Below, piece by piece: positions 8,068-18,100 of a stretch of DNA of 64,000 bases. Source of the stretch: Pseudomonas aestuarii (GTDB taxonomy: Bacteria; Pseudomonadota; Gammaproteobacteria; Pseudomonadales; Pseudomonadaceae); the NCBI RefSeq assembly GCF_027988105.1, contig NZ_JAQJZJ010000001.1, positions 434,001 to 498,000 of the forward strand, in the 5' to 3' direction. Position numbers and translations under genes: made by a program. Below the pieces are notes generated by a model, which saw nothing but the letters and a program-made list of their open reading frames with translations, had not been told where the DNA came from and made no database searches. Within the stretch, counting starts at the first letter, position 1. Every line of letters starts with the position of its first letter.

Positions 8068-10944
8068 ATGCTCGAGTTGAATGTCACGCAGATCCAGATG
8101 GGCCGCAGTGCCGCGGATAAACCGGCGGCGCTGGCGCTGCTGGCCGATCGCCTGGTGCACGATGATTTGGTCGCCCCCGGCTATCTGGCCGGCATGCAGG
8201 CGCGCGAAGCGCAGGGTTCGACCTACCTGGGCCAGGGCATCGCGATTCCCCATGGCACCCCGGAAACCCGCGATCAGGTGCATTGCACCGGCGTGCGCCT
8301 GATCCAGTTCCCCGAGGGGGTGGACTGGGGCAATGGGCAGATGGTCTACCTGGCGATTGCCATCGCTGCCCGCTCGGATGAGCACCTGCGCCTGCTGCAA
8401 CTGCTGACCCGCGCCTTGGGCGAAGGCGATCTCGCCCCGGCGTTGCGCGAGGCGCAAGCGCCCGAGGCGATAGTCGCGCTGCTGCAGGGCGCACCGCAGG
8501 AACTGGCGCTGGACAGCCAGCTGATCGGCCTGGGCGTGGCGGTCGAGGATTTCGACGAGTTGCTCTGGCAGGGCGCGCGGTTGCTGAAGAAGGCCGGTTG
8601 CGCCGAGTCGGGCTTCGCCAACAGCCTGGCCCAGGGCCAGCCGCTGCCGCTGGGCAACGGCCTGTGGTGGCTGCACAGCGATCAGGCGGTGCTCAGTCCG
8701 GGCCTGGCGTTCGTCACCCCAGCGCAGCCGCTCGACTATCGGGGCCAACCACTGACCGGCCTGTTCTGCCTGGCCAGCCTCGGCGAGGCCCATCGGCAAT
8801 TGCTCGAGCGCCTGTGCGATTTGCTGATTGAGGGCCGCGCCGCAGCCTTCAGCCAGGCGACTAGCAGCCGCAGCGTGCTCGAGGCCCTGGGCGGCGAAGT
8901 GCCGGCCGACTGGCCGATGCGCGCCGTGGTCCTGGCCAATAGCCATGGCTTGCATGCCCGCCCGGCCAAGGTCCTGAGCGAAATCGCCCTGGCCTTCGCC
9001 GGCGAGGTGCGGGTGCGCCTGGCCGGCGAGGCGGGACCCGGGGTCTCGGTCAAGAGCCTGAGCAAGCTGCTGGCGCTCGGCGCGCGGCGCGGTCAGGCAC
9101 TGCAGTTCAGCGCCGAACCGGCGATCGCCGGCGAAGTCCTGCCGGCCTTGGAAGCCGCCGTGCTGGCCGGTCTCGGCGAAAGCATCGAACCCTTGCCGCT
9201 GGCCGAGACAGGCTTGTCGGCCGGCGCCGCGGCAACTGTCAGCGCGGCGGCCAAGGCCCAGGCACCGGCTGCCGGCGCGCGTCTGCAGGCAGTGGCCGCG
9301 GCGCCGGGTATCGCCATCGGCCCGGCGCTGGTGCGGGTGCCACCGCTGCTCGATTACCCGCAGCAAGGCCAGGGCGCGACCCTGGAGCAGCAGCGTTTGA
9401 GCGCGGCGCTGGAGCAGGTCGGTGCCGACATTCAGCGCCTGGTCGAGGCCACGAGCGAGGCCAATATTCGCGAGATCTTCATCACCCACCAGGCGATGCT
9501 GCGTGACCCGGCCCTGGCCGAGGACGTCACGGCGCGCCTGGGCGAGGGGCTCAGTGCCGAGGCGGCCTGGGCGGGCGAGATCGAGGTGGCGGCGAGCCAG
9601 CAGGAAGCCTTGCATGATGCGCTGCTGGCCGAACGTGCCGCCGATCTGCGCGACATTGGTCGCCGCGTGCTGGCTCGGCTGTGTGGCGTCGAGGCGCCGC
9701 ACGAGCCGGACGAACCCTACATTCTGGTGATGGACGAAGTGGCGCCTTCGGATGTCGCCAGCCTCGATCGACAGCGCGTCGCCGGCATCCTCACCGCGCG
9801 CGGCGGGGCCACCGCACACAGCGCGATCATCGCCCGCACGCTGGGCATCCCGGCGGTGGTGGGTGCCGGCGAGGCGGTCTTGGCATTGGCCCAGGGCACC
9901 GTGCTGTTGCTCGATGGCGATCACGGCCTGGTCCGCGTGGCACCCGATCAGCCGACCCTGGCGCAGGCGTTGCGCCAGCGCGAGGCCAGCGAAGCCCGTC
10001 GCGAACGCGCCCATGCCGAACGCATGCAGCCGGCGGTGACCCGTGACGGCCATCGCCTGGAAGTGGCGGCCAATATCGGCGCCAGCGGAGACACCGCCGC
10101 GGCGGTCGAACTGGGCGGCGAGGCGGTGGGTCTGCTGCGCACCGAGCTGGTGTTCATGGATCACCCCCAGGCGCCGAACCAGGCGACCCAGGAGGCCGAA
10201 TACCGGCGCGTGCTCGATGCCCTCGACGGCCGGCCGCTGGTGGTGCGCACCCTGGATGTCGGCGGCGACAAGCCGCTGCCGTACTGGCCGATGCCGGCGG
10301 AGGCGAATCCGTTCCTTGGTGTGCGCGGCATCCGCCTCAGCCTGCAGCGCCCGGAGATCCTGGAAACCCAGTTGCGCGCCTTGCTCGCCGCCGCCGAGGG
10401 CCGGCCGCTGCGGATCATGTTCCCGATGGTCTGCGGCGTCGAGGAGTGGCGCAGCGCGCGGGATATGGCGCTGCGCCTGCGCGAAGAGATTCCGCTGGCC
10501 GATCTGCAGCTGGGGATCATGGTCGAGGTGCCCTCGGCGGCGCTGCTGGCGCCGGTGCTGGCGTGCGAGGTGGACTTCTTCAGCATCGGCACCAACGACC
10601 TGACCCAGTACACCCTGGCCATCGACCGCGACCACCCGACCCTGTCGGCCCAGGCCGATGGCCTGCATCCGGCGGTGCTGCGCCTGATCGGCATGACCGT
10701 CGAGGCCGCCCACGCCCAGGGCAAGTGGGTCGGGGTGTGCGGCGAACTGGCCTGCGACATGCTCGCGGTGCCCCTGCTGGTCGGCCTGGGGGTGGACGAG
10801 TTGAGCGTCTCGCCGCGCAGCATCGCCCTGGTCAAGGCGCGGGTGCGCGAGCTGGACTTCAGTCAGAGCCAGCTGCTGGCCCGCCAGGCCCTCGGCCTGG
10901 ACAGCGCCGCGGCAGTGCGCGCCCTGGTCGAGGAGATCGGCTGA
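8068..10944 (+). CDS. fruB: Fructose PTS multiphosphoryl transfer protein FruB (EIIA-HPr-EI)
   Basis: This 958-residue cytoplasmic fusion takes phosphate from PEP and passes it to FruA. The order is EIIA-Fru (residues 1 to about 145, phosphorylated His62 in IAIPHG), a linker region, HPr (about 284-370, His296 in NSHGLHARP) and enzyme I (about 410-958). Enzyme I carries His584 in the swivelling domain (GGATAHSAIIAR) and Cys891 in VGVCGELACD in the PEP-binding domain. Length and order are those of pseudomonad FruB, also called FruI. It is the first gene of fruBKA and overlaps fruK by one base. It should be regulated by FruR from the operator at 7974-7985. Confidence 0.97.
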   Translation: MLELNVTQIQMGRSAADKPAALALLADRLVHDDLVAPGYLAGMQAREAQGSTYLGQGIAIPHGTPETRDQVHCTGVRLIQFPEGVDWGNGQMVYLAIAIAARSDEHLRLLQLLTRALGEGDLAPALREAQAPEAIVALLQGAPQELALDSQLIGLGVAVEDFDELLWQGARLLKKAGCAESGFANSLAQGQPLPLGNGLWWLHSDQAVLSPGLAFVTPAQPLDYRGQPLTGLFCLASLGEAHRQLLERLCDLLIEGRAAAFSQATSSRSVLEALGGEVPADWPMRAVVLANSHGLHARPAKVLSEIALAFAGEVRVRLAGEAGPGVSVKSLSKLLALGARRGQALQFSAEPAIAGEVLPALEAAVLAGLGESIEPLPLAETGLSAGAAATVSAAAKAQAPAAGARLQAVAAAPGIAIGPALVRVPPLLDYPQQGQGATLEQQRLSAALEQVGADIQRLVEATSEANIREIFITHQAMLRDPALAEDVTARLGEGLSAEAAWAGEIEVAASQQEALHDALLAERAADLRDIGRRVLARLCGVEAPHEPDEPYILVMDEVAPSDVASLDRQRVAGILTARGGATAHSAIIARTLGIPAVVGAGEAVLALAQGTVLLLDGDHGLVRVAPDQPTLAQALRQREASEARRERAHAERMQPAVTRDGHRLEVAANIGASGDTAAAVELGGEAVGLLRTELVFMDHPQAPNQATQEAEYRRVLDALDGRPLVVRTLDVGGDKPLPYWPMPAEANPFLGVRGIRLSLQRPEILETQLRALLAAAEGRPLRIMFPMVCGVEEWRSARDMALRLREEIPLADLQLGIMVEVPSAALLAPVLACEVDFFSIGTNDLTQYTLAIDRDHPTLSAQADGLHPAVLRLIGMTVEAAHAQGKWVGVCGELACDMLAVPLLVGLGVDELSVSPRSIALVKARVRELDFSQSQLLARQALGLDSAAAVRALVEEIG

Positions 10945-11879
10945 TGGCGCGCATTCTCAGCCTGACCCTGAACCCGGCGCTGGACCTGACCGTGTCGCTC
11001 GATACCTTGCAGGTCGGCGCGGTCAATCGCAGCCTGGGGCTGCACAGCCACGCCGCCGGCAAGGGTCTGAACGTGGCCCAGGTGCTCGCCGATCTGGGCC
11101 ACAAGGTCACGGTCAGCGGGTTTCTTGGGCAGGCCAACGCCGCGCCCTTCGAGGCGCTGTTCGCCCGCCGTGGGTTCGTCGACGCCTGCGTCCGCGTGCC
11201 CGGCGAAACCCGCAGCAATATCAAACTGGCCGAGCGCGGCGGGCGGATCACCGACCTCAATGGTCCGGGGCCGCAGGTCGGGGCGGTGCACCAGGCCGAG
11301 CTGCTCGAGGCGCTGGAGCAGATCGTGGCGGGTCACGATGCCATCGTGGTCGCCGGCAGCCTGCCGCAGGGCGTCAGCCCCGAGTGGTTCGCCGCGCTGT
11401 TGCGCCGGCTGCAGGCATTCGGCCTGCCGCTGGCGCTGGACAGCAGTGGCGCCGCATTGCGCGCCGGGCTTGGCGTGGCGCCCTGGTTGATCAAGCCCAA
11501 CGAGGAGGAACTGGCCGAGGCCTGCGCTTTGCCGGTGTCCTCGGCGGCCGAGTTGCGCGCCGCGGCGCTGCGCCTGCGTGCCTCGGGCGTGGAGCATGTG
11601 CTGCTGTCGCGCGGCGCCGAGGGCGTCTACTGGTTCGGCCCGGACATTGCGCTGCAGGCACGGCCGCCGCGGGTCGAGGTGGTCAGTACGGTGGGCGCCG
11701 GCGACTCGCTGCTGGCCGCCACGCTGCACGGCCTGCTGAGTGGCTGGCCGGCAGAGCGCACGTTGCGTCTGGCCACCGCGATCGCCGCCCAGGCAGTCAC
11801 CCAGCTCGGTTTCGGTATACACGACAGGGAACAACTGGCACGCCTGGAAGCGGGCGTGGCTGTCGCGTCCCTGGATTAA
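10944..11879 (+). CDS. fruK: 1-phosphofructokinase FruK
   Basis: This 311-residue PfkB-family sugar kinase converts fructose-1-phosphate and ATP to fructose-1,6-bisphosphate and so consumes the FruR effector. The substrate-binding motif GGKGLNVAQ-like AAGKGLNVAQ appears near residue 37. The ATP and anion-hole motif VGAGDS contains the catalytic base Asp254. The start ATG overlaps the fruB stop (TGATG). fruA follows after 21 bp, completing the operon. Confidence 0.96.
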   Translation: MARILSLTLNPALDLTVSLDTLQVGAVNRSLGLHSHAAGKGLNVAQVLADLGHKVTVSGFLGQANAAPFEALFARRGFVDACVRVPGETRSNIKLAERGGRITDLNGPGPQVGAVHQAELLEALEQIVAGHDAIVVAGSLPQGVSPEWFAALLRRLQAFGLPLALDSSGAALRAGLGVAPWLIKPNEEELAEACALPVSSAAELRAAALRLRASGVEHVLLSRGAEGVYWFGPDIALQARPPRVEVVSTVGAGDSLLAATLHGLLSGWPAERTLRLATAIAAQAVTQLGFGIHDREQLARLEAGVAVASLD

Positions 11880-11900
11880 AACAATAATGAGGTCATTGCC

Positions 11901-13634
11901 ATGAATCTGCTGATTGTCACCGCCTGCCCCAATGGCATGGTCACCAGCGTGCTCTGCTCGCGTTTACTGCAAGCCGCCGCCCAACGTCTGGGCTGGACGA
12001 GCCGGGTCGAGGTGCATGACCCCAAGGCGATAGGTTCGCCGCTGAGCGACGCCGACATCGCCGCCGCCGAGCTGGTGGTGGTGGTCAAGACCGGCGACCT
12101 GTCGCTGCAACGCTTCGTCGGCAAACGCCTGGTGCAATCCACCCCGGCCGAAGCGCTGGTCGATCCGCAGCAGTTCCTGCGCGCCGCCGCCGAACACGCC
12201 GAGGTCCTGCAGCAGGATGCGCCGGCGCTCGCCGAGACGACTGCGCGGCCACGCCTGGTCGCGGTGACCGCCTGCCCGACCGGGGTGGCGCACACCTTCA
12301 TGGCCGCCGAGGCCCTGCAGCAGGCCGCCGAGCAGCTCGGCTACCAGCTGCAGGTGGAAACCCGCGGTTCGGTGGGCGCGCGCAATGTGCTGGATGACGC
12401 CGCCATCGCCGCCGCCGACGTGGTGCTGCTGGCCACCGATATCGAGGTGGACACCGCGCGCTTTGCCGGCAAGAAGGTGTTTCGCTGCGGCACCGGGGTG
12501 GCCCTCAAGCAGCCCCGGCAGACCCTCGAGCGCGCCCTGGTCGAGGCCCAGCCGCTGGCCGCTGGCGACCAGGGCGAGGCCGCGCAGTCTGGGCCCGCCG
12601 CTCAGGGCGGGGCCTACAAGCACCTGCTCACCGGGGTGTCCTTCATGTTGCCGATGGTGGTGGCCGGCGGCCTGATGATCGCCCTGTCGTTCGTCTTCGG
12701 CATCGAGGCGTTCAAGCAGGAGGGCAGCCTGGCCGCCGCGCTGATGCAGATTGGCGGCGACGCCGCGTTCAAATTGATGGTGCCGGTGCTGGCCGGCTAT
12801 ATCGCCTATTCGATCGCCGACCGTCCCGGCCTGGCGCCGGGGATGATCGGCGGCCTGCTCGCCAGCTCGCTGGGTGCGGGTTTCATCGGCGGCATCATCG
12901 CCGGCTTCCTCGCCGGTTATGCGGCCAAGGCCATCGCCCGCTGGGTGCAGTTGCCGGCCAGCGTCGAGGCGCTGAAACCGATCCTGATCATCCCGCTGCT
13001 GGCCAGCCTGTTCACTGGCCTGGTGATGATCTACGTGGTCGGTAAGCCGGTGGCGGGTATGCTGGTCGGCTTGACCAGCTTTCTCGACAGCATGGGCAGC
13101 ACCAACGCCATCCTGCTTGGCCTGCTGCTCGGCGGCATGATGTGCGTCGACCTCGGTGGGCCGATCAACAAGGCCGCCTACGCCTTCTCCGTCGGCCTGC
13201 TGGCCTCGCAGAGCTACGCACCCATGGCCGCGGTGATGGCCGCCGGCATGGTGCCGCCACTCGGCATGGCCATCGCCACCCTGATTGCCCGGCACAAGTT
13301 CGCCCAGAGCGAGCGCGAAGCCGGCAAGGCCGCCGGGGTGCTGGGGCTGTGCTTCATCTCCGAAGGGGCGATCCCCTTCGCGGCCAAGGACCCGCTGCGA
13401 GTGATCCCGGCGAGCATCGCCGGCGGCGCCCTGACCGGTGCGCTGTCGATGTACTTCGGCTGCAAGCTGATGGCGCCGCACGGCGGTCTGTTCGTGCTGC
13501 TGATCCCCAATGCGATCAACCATGCGGTGCTCTATCTGCTGGCCATCGTCGCCGGCAGCCTGCTGACCGGGGTGGTGTATGCCTTGATCAAGCGGGGCGA
13601 GGCGCAGCCGCTGCTGGTCGGGGCCGCGGCCTGA
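11901..13634 (+). CDS. fruA: Fructose-specific PTS EIIB'BC permease FruA
   Basis: This 577-residue inner-membrane permease imports fructose and phosphorylates it at C1. It has an N-terminal B' domain, a catalytic EIIB domain with phospho-Cys125 (VTACPTGVAHT) and an EIIC membrane domain from about residue 235 with roughly eight to ten helices, ending KRGEAQPLL. The late motif SEGAIPFAAKDP is typical of fructose EIIC. The B' domain here keeps a cysteine (Cys9 in VTACPNG), whereas the E. coli B' domain as I recall it has none. GAGG-less leader AATAATGAGGTCATTGCC provides a GAGG ribosome site. No clear terminator follows. Confidence 0.96.
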   Translation: MNLLIVTACPNGMVTSVLCSRLLQAAAQRLGWTSRVEVHDPKAIGSPLSDADIAAAELVVVVKTGDLSLQRFVGKRLVQSTPAEALVDPQQFLRAAAEHAEVLQQDAPALAETTARPRLVAVTACPTGVAHTFMAAEALQQAAEQLGYQLQVETRGSVGARNVLDDAAIAAADVVLLATDIEVDTARFAGKKVFRCGTGVALKQPRQTLERALVEAQPLAAGDQGEAAQSGPAAQGGAYKHLLTGVSFMLPMVVAGGLMIALSFVFGIEAFKQEGSLAAALMQIGGDAAFKLMVPVLAGYIAYSIADRPGLAPGMIGGLLASSLGAGFIGGIIAGFLAGYAAKAIARWVQLPASVEALKPILIIPLLASLFTGLVMIYVVGKPVAGMLVGLTSFLDSMGSTNAILLGLLLGGMMCVDLGGPINKAAYAFSVGLLASQSYAPMAAVMAAGMVPPLGMAIATLIARHKFAQSEREAGKAAGVLGLCFISEGAIPFAAKDPLRVIPASIAGGALTGALSMYFGCKLMAPHGGLFVLLIPNAINHAVLYLLAIVAGSLLTGVVYALIKRGEAQPLLVGAAA

Positions 13635-13691
13635 GGGAAACAGCAGTCCCCAGGGCTGAACTAAGGCACCTCAGCCGTATCCACAGATAGC

Positions 13692-14280
13692 GTGGCCGGG
13701 CTGATGTTCGCTCGGCGTCGCGGTGCCATCGGACTCTACGCGCTGTTGCTGCTCGCCACGCTGGCCTGGGCCCTGTACGAGGTGCGCTTCGACTGGTGGC
13801 AGCTGGCGCCGCGTATCGACCTCTGGCGCATCCTCGGTCTCTGGTTGATCTTGCCGGTTATCAATCGCCATGTCGGTACTCGGGCTGCCATGCCAGACGC
13901 CGCCCTGGGGCTTTGTCAGCGCCGTCGATCTGCGCAGCATGCAACCGGTATGGATGCACAAGAACGGCACCAGCCGCGACAGTGCGCCGCTCGGCATCCC
14001 CTTTGCGGTGGGTACGCCGGGGCTGGGCGGACCCGTGGTAACGGCCGGAGGCGTTGCTTGCCTCAGCGGCACGCTGGACTACTACCTGCGGGCGTATGAC
14101 CTGCAGAATGGCGAGCAACTGTGGAAAGCGCGGCTGCCGGCGGGCGGTCAGGCGACGCCCATGACCTATGTGTCGGCGAAGCCCGGCAAGCAGTACGTGG
14201 TGCAGATGGCCGGCGGGCATGGATCCTTCGGTACCAAGATCGGCGATTCGCTGATTGCCTGGACGCTCGCCGAGGAGTAG
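13692..14280 (+). pseudogene. gcd: Remnant of a PQQ-dependent membrane glucose dehydrogenase gene
   Basis: Two pieces of one quinoprotein are joined in different frames. The first, about 13700-13865, encodes a membrane piece (GLYALLLLATLAWALYEV, FDWWQLAPR, LGLWLILP) typical of the N-terminal anchor of glucose dehydrogenase. The second, about 13870-14280, encodes its C-terminus (LGLPCQTPPWGFVSAVDL, WMHKNGTSRDSAPL, GGQATPMTY, GGHGSFGTKIGDSLIAW). Intact enzymes have about 800 residues; about 600 residues between these pieces and the first membrane helices are absent, and the junction near 13865 changes frame. The 137-codon 3' frame is open but lacks the active site. The strain therefore probably cannot oxidise glucose through this copy; another copy elsewhere cannot be excluded. 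Confidence 0.85.
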
Positions 14281-14410
14281 CCGGACGCGCGATGCATTCG
14301 CCAGCCGGCGGGCAAGACGATTGCGACCCCGGATCGGAGAGCTGTTTGGCTGCTGGTTTGCCGTCCGTGCGTTCGGCTGGCCGCGCCTCGGGCTAACCCA
14401 GCCTAGGTTT

Positions 14411-15103
14411 CTACTCCCGTTCGGCCATTGCTGCCATGGCCACTGAGGTGGCTGCGGTACGGGTCTCCACGCCGAGTTTCACGTAGACGTGCTCCAGGTG
14501 CTTGTTCACCGTGCGCGGACTAAGGCTGAGAATGTCGCCGATATCGCGGTTGGTCTTACCGCAAGCCACCCAGCTCAATACCTCCACTTCGCGTTCGGTC
14601 AGGGCAAAGCGCGTCGACAGGGTCGCATAGGCCGGCTCGTTGTTCAGGCTGATATCCCGTGGTGCGGCAGCCGTACGGGCGGATTGGAGGATCTGCGCGG
14701 TACGCAGGTGCGAGGCGACCCGTGCCAGCACTTCGTCGGTGTGGATAGGTTTGGTCACGTAGTCGATGCCGCCAGCGGCAAAACCTTCCACCACATGTTC
14801 ACTGTCGGTCAGCGCGGTCATGAACAGTACCGGGATATCGGCTGTCTGCGCCTCGGCTTTGATCCGCCGGCAGGTTTCGAAGCCATCCAGGCCCGGCATC
14901 ATCGCATCGAGCAGGATCAGGTCCGGGCGTCGGCGCTGAATGCGGTTGATGGCGCTGAGACCGTCGAGTGCCACCAGCACCATGTAGCCGGCATCGTCGA
15001 GGGCGTCGGAGAGCAGGGCCAGGTTGTCCGGGGTGTCGTCGACGATGAGAATCACGCCGTGGTCGGCGGCCGCTCGTTCAGCGGGTGATGTCAGCACGGT
15101 CAT
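14411..15103 (-). CDS. LuxR/FixJ-type response regulator partnered with the permease-kinase
   Basis: This 230-residue regulator has a receiver domain (residues about 17-130, acidic pocket DD at 22-23, phospho-acceptor Asp66 in LILLDAMMPG, Lys in TKPIH) and a C-terminal LuxR helix-turn-helix (about 165-217: LTEREVEVLSWVACGKTNRD, SLSPRTVNKHL). The ATG at 15103 lies inside the end of the upstream kinase gene (26-bp overlap), which indicates co-expression and a cognate pair. It probably activates the divergent urt operon and fmdA. The inverted repeat TACGTC-N4-GACGTA in front of both is a candidate target. A longer open frame upstream of 15103 overlaps kinase coding sequence and is rejected. Confidence 0.92.
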   Translation of the reverse strand: MTVLTSPAERAAADHGVILIVDDTPDNLALLSDALDDAGYMVLVALDGLSAINRIQRRRPDLILLDAMMPGLDGFETCRRIKAEAQTADIPVLFMTALTDSEHVVEGFAAGGIDYVTKPIHTDEVLARVASHLRTAQILQSARTAAAPRDISLNNEPAYATLSTRFALTEREVEVLSWVACGKTNRDIGDILSLSPRTVNKHLEHVYVKLGVETRTAATSVAMAAMAERE

Positions 15104-18100
15104 GGTCGGTCTCCTTGAGTTGGCGAGTGAGTTCGTCCAGCCGGAAACCTTTCGCCAGTGCCCGCAGTGGTGCGGTGAAACGGGCATAGTCGGACGACTG
15201 CTGGTCGATGGCATCCAGCTTGTCCTGCAGGCCGCGCACATAACCGAGTGCCGCCAGTTCGCGCAACGCCTCCAGGTCGCTGGACTTGGGCAGGCGCTGG
15301 GGGCCGGTGAGTGGTTCGGGAATGTCGTGGCGAGTGCGGTGCAACCAGGTCAGCTTGAGCTGTTTCTGGATGCGTTCGAGCAAGTGCGGGGTATGCACGG
15401 GCTTCGCCAGGTAATCGTTGCAGGTGGCGGCCACGCTGCGATCGCGGTCGTCGGCGAAGGCATTCGCCGAAATCACGATGATCGGCGCCTGCGACAGGGC
15501 ATTGCGGCGGATCAAGCGGCTGGTTTCCCAGCCATCCATCTGCGGCATCGACAGGTCCATCAGAATCAGGTCCGGGTGCAGAAGTGCCACTTGGCGGATG
15601 GCTTCCTGGCCGCTGGCGGCTTGGGCGATATTGAAACCCAACGGTTCGAGCATGCCGGTCAGCACGCGCCGGTGTTCGATATGGTCATCAACCACCAGGA
15701 TCAGCCGGCGCGGACCGTGGTAGCCGATAATGTCGTGTGCCACATGCACCACCGCCTGCGGCACGCGTACCTCGGAGAGGAACAGGCGCACCTGGAAGTT
15801 GGTGCCTTGGTCGGGCACGCTGCGCACCGATAGTTCGCCGCCCATCAGCGAGGTGAGCATGCGGGTGATGGTCAGGCCGAGGCCGACGCCGTTGTCTTGG
15901 CGCATCAGGTCGCCGCGTTCGAAGGGTTGGAAGATCCGCTCGATTTGCTCGGGGTCGATGCCGATGCCGGTATCGGCGATCTCGAAGTTGGCGGTCTCAC
16001 GCAGGTAGCTGACATGCAGGCACACTTCGCCACTGTCGGTGAAGCGGACGGCATTGCCGAGCAGGTTAATCAGGATCTGCCGCACGCGCTTTTCGTCACC
16101 GCGCACCACCGCCGGCACGCGGCCCAGTACCTCCAGGCGAAAGCGCAGGCCTTTCTCCTCGGCCTGGGGAGCGAACATGCGCTGCAGGTCCTGGATAAAT
16201 TCCGGGAAGGCAATTTCGCTGGGCTCCAGTCGCAGCTTGCCAGCCTCGATCTTGGCCACGTCGAGCAGGCCGTCGATCAGCGACAGCAGGTGCGAGCCGT
16301 TGCGCAGTATGGTCGCCAGGGCATCCTGATGGCGCTCGGGCAGGGCGTCGTCACGTTGCAGGATCTGGGTATAGCCCATGATGCTGTTGAGCGGGGTGCG
16401 CAACTCGTGGGACAAGCCGGTGACATAGCGGCTCTTCGCCGCATTGGCCGCCTCGCTGGCCTCCTTGGCCTTTTGCAGCTCCTCGTCGGTGCGCCGGTGC
16501 GCCTCGATTTCCTGCATCAACAGCACGGTCTGTCGATCCGACTCTTGCTGCGCCACGCTGCGGCTTTCTCGGGTCAGTACCACCCACCAGGCGAGGATTG
16601 CGGCGAACAGCGAGAGGGTCAGAAAGGCTTTGAGAAAGGCTGGATAGAGGCTCTTCTGCAATTCCGGAAAATGCGGCAGCAGACCATGAGACACCTGCCC
16701 ATAAATCATCGTCAGGGAGCCAAACAGCAGCAATACCAACAGCGCCAGTAAACCCAGGTACTGAGCCAGACGGCTATGCAGGTGTGGGATGCAGCGCTTG
16801 GGCAGCAGCCAGCGGGCGAAGTTATCCAGTTGTTCGCTGAGACGTGCCTGGGGCTTGCAGGCGTCGCCGCAGCGCGCGTCCAGCGAGCAGCACAGTGAGC
16901 AGATCGGCGTACTGTAGGCTGGGCAGAAGGCCATGTCGGCGCGCTCGAAGGCATTACTGCACAAACCGCATTCCAGGGTTTGCTGGGTGCTGACGGGAAA
17001 CAGCAGCTGTAGCTGCGGCTCGCTGGTGCGCGCAATGTAGTAGCGACCCTTGGTCAGCCAGGCAATTAGCGGCGCGACGATAAAGGCCGAGATCAGCGCC
17101 ACCATCGGCGAGGCGGCCTGGGCCAGTTCACCAAACCACCCGCAGTAGGCGAGGATCGACAACAGTGAGGCGCAGAGCATGGCGCCGACCCCGACCGGGT
17201 TGATGTCGTACAGGTGGGCGCGTTTGAACTCGATATGCTTGGGCGACAGGCCCAGCGGCTTATTGATCACCAGGTCGGCGACCAGCGCGCCGATCCAGGC
17301 GATGGCGATATTGGCGTACAGGCCGAGTACCTGCTGGATTGCATCGAATACGCCCAACTCCATCAGCATCAGGGCGATAGCCACGTTGAATACCAGCCAT
17401 ACCACGCGCCCTGGGTGGCTGTGGGTGACGCGGGCGAAGAAGTTCGACCAGGCCAGCGAGCCTGCGTAGGCGTTGGTCATGTTGATCTTGATCTGCGAAA
17501 TGATCACGAACAGGACCATGGCCCCCAGCGCCCACTGCGGCGAGCTGAATACGTAGCTGAAGGCCACCAGGTACATCTGCGTGGGTTCGGCCGCGCGTTC
17601 GAGGGGGATTTCATGCTGCAGGGCGAGGAAGGCCAGGAAGGCCCCGGCAAGCATCTTCAGGGCGCCGGGAATGATCCAGCCAGGTCCCGCCATCAGCAGC
17701 GCGGCCCACCAGCGCTTGCGATTGGCGGCGGTTTTTTCCGGGAGGAAACGCAGGTAGTCGACCTGTTCGCCAATTTGCGTCACCAATGCCAGCGCGACGG
17801 TACAGGCGGCGCCAAACAGCAGGAGGTTGAACGTGCCACCTTCTCCTTCGCGACCGCCGAAGGAGGTCAGGTCGACCAGCGCCTCGGGGTTCTTCCACAC
17901 CACGAATACATAGGGCAGCACCAGCAGCAATAACCACAGTGGCTGAGTCCACATTTGCAGGCGGTTGATCAGGGTGATGCCGTACGCCACCAGCGGAATC
18001 ACCATGACCGAACAAATCACGTAAGCCAGCGCCAGCGGGATCTTGAAATAGAGCTCCAGCGCCAGAGCCATGATCGCCGCTTCGAGGGCGAAGAACAGGA

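Noticed and set aside
7969-10713. A 914-codon open frame on the minus strand opposite fruB
   Set aside because: It is the antisense of a certain FruB gene, rich in Gln/His/Arg from mirrored codon bias in GC-rich DNA, with no recognisable domain.
11964-13523. A 519-codon minus-strand frame opposite fruA
   Set aside because: Antisense shadow; Gly/His/Gln-rich and without homology.
13870-14280. An intact small PQQ-binding protein
   Set aside because: It equals only the C-terminal sixth of glucose dehydrogenase and has no own signal or start context.
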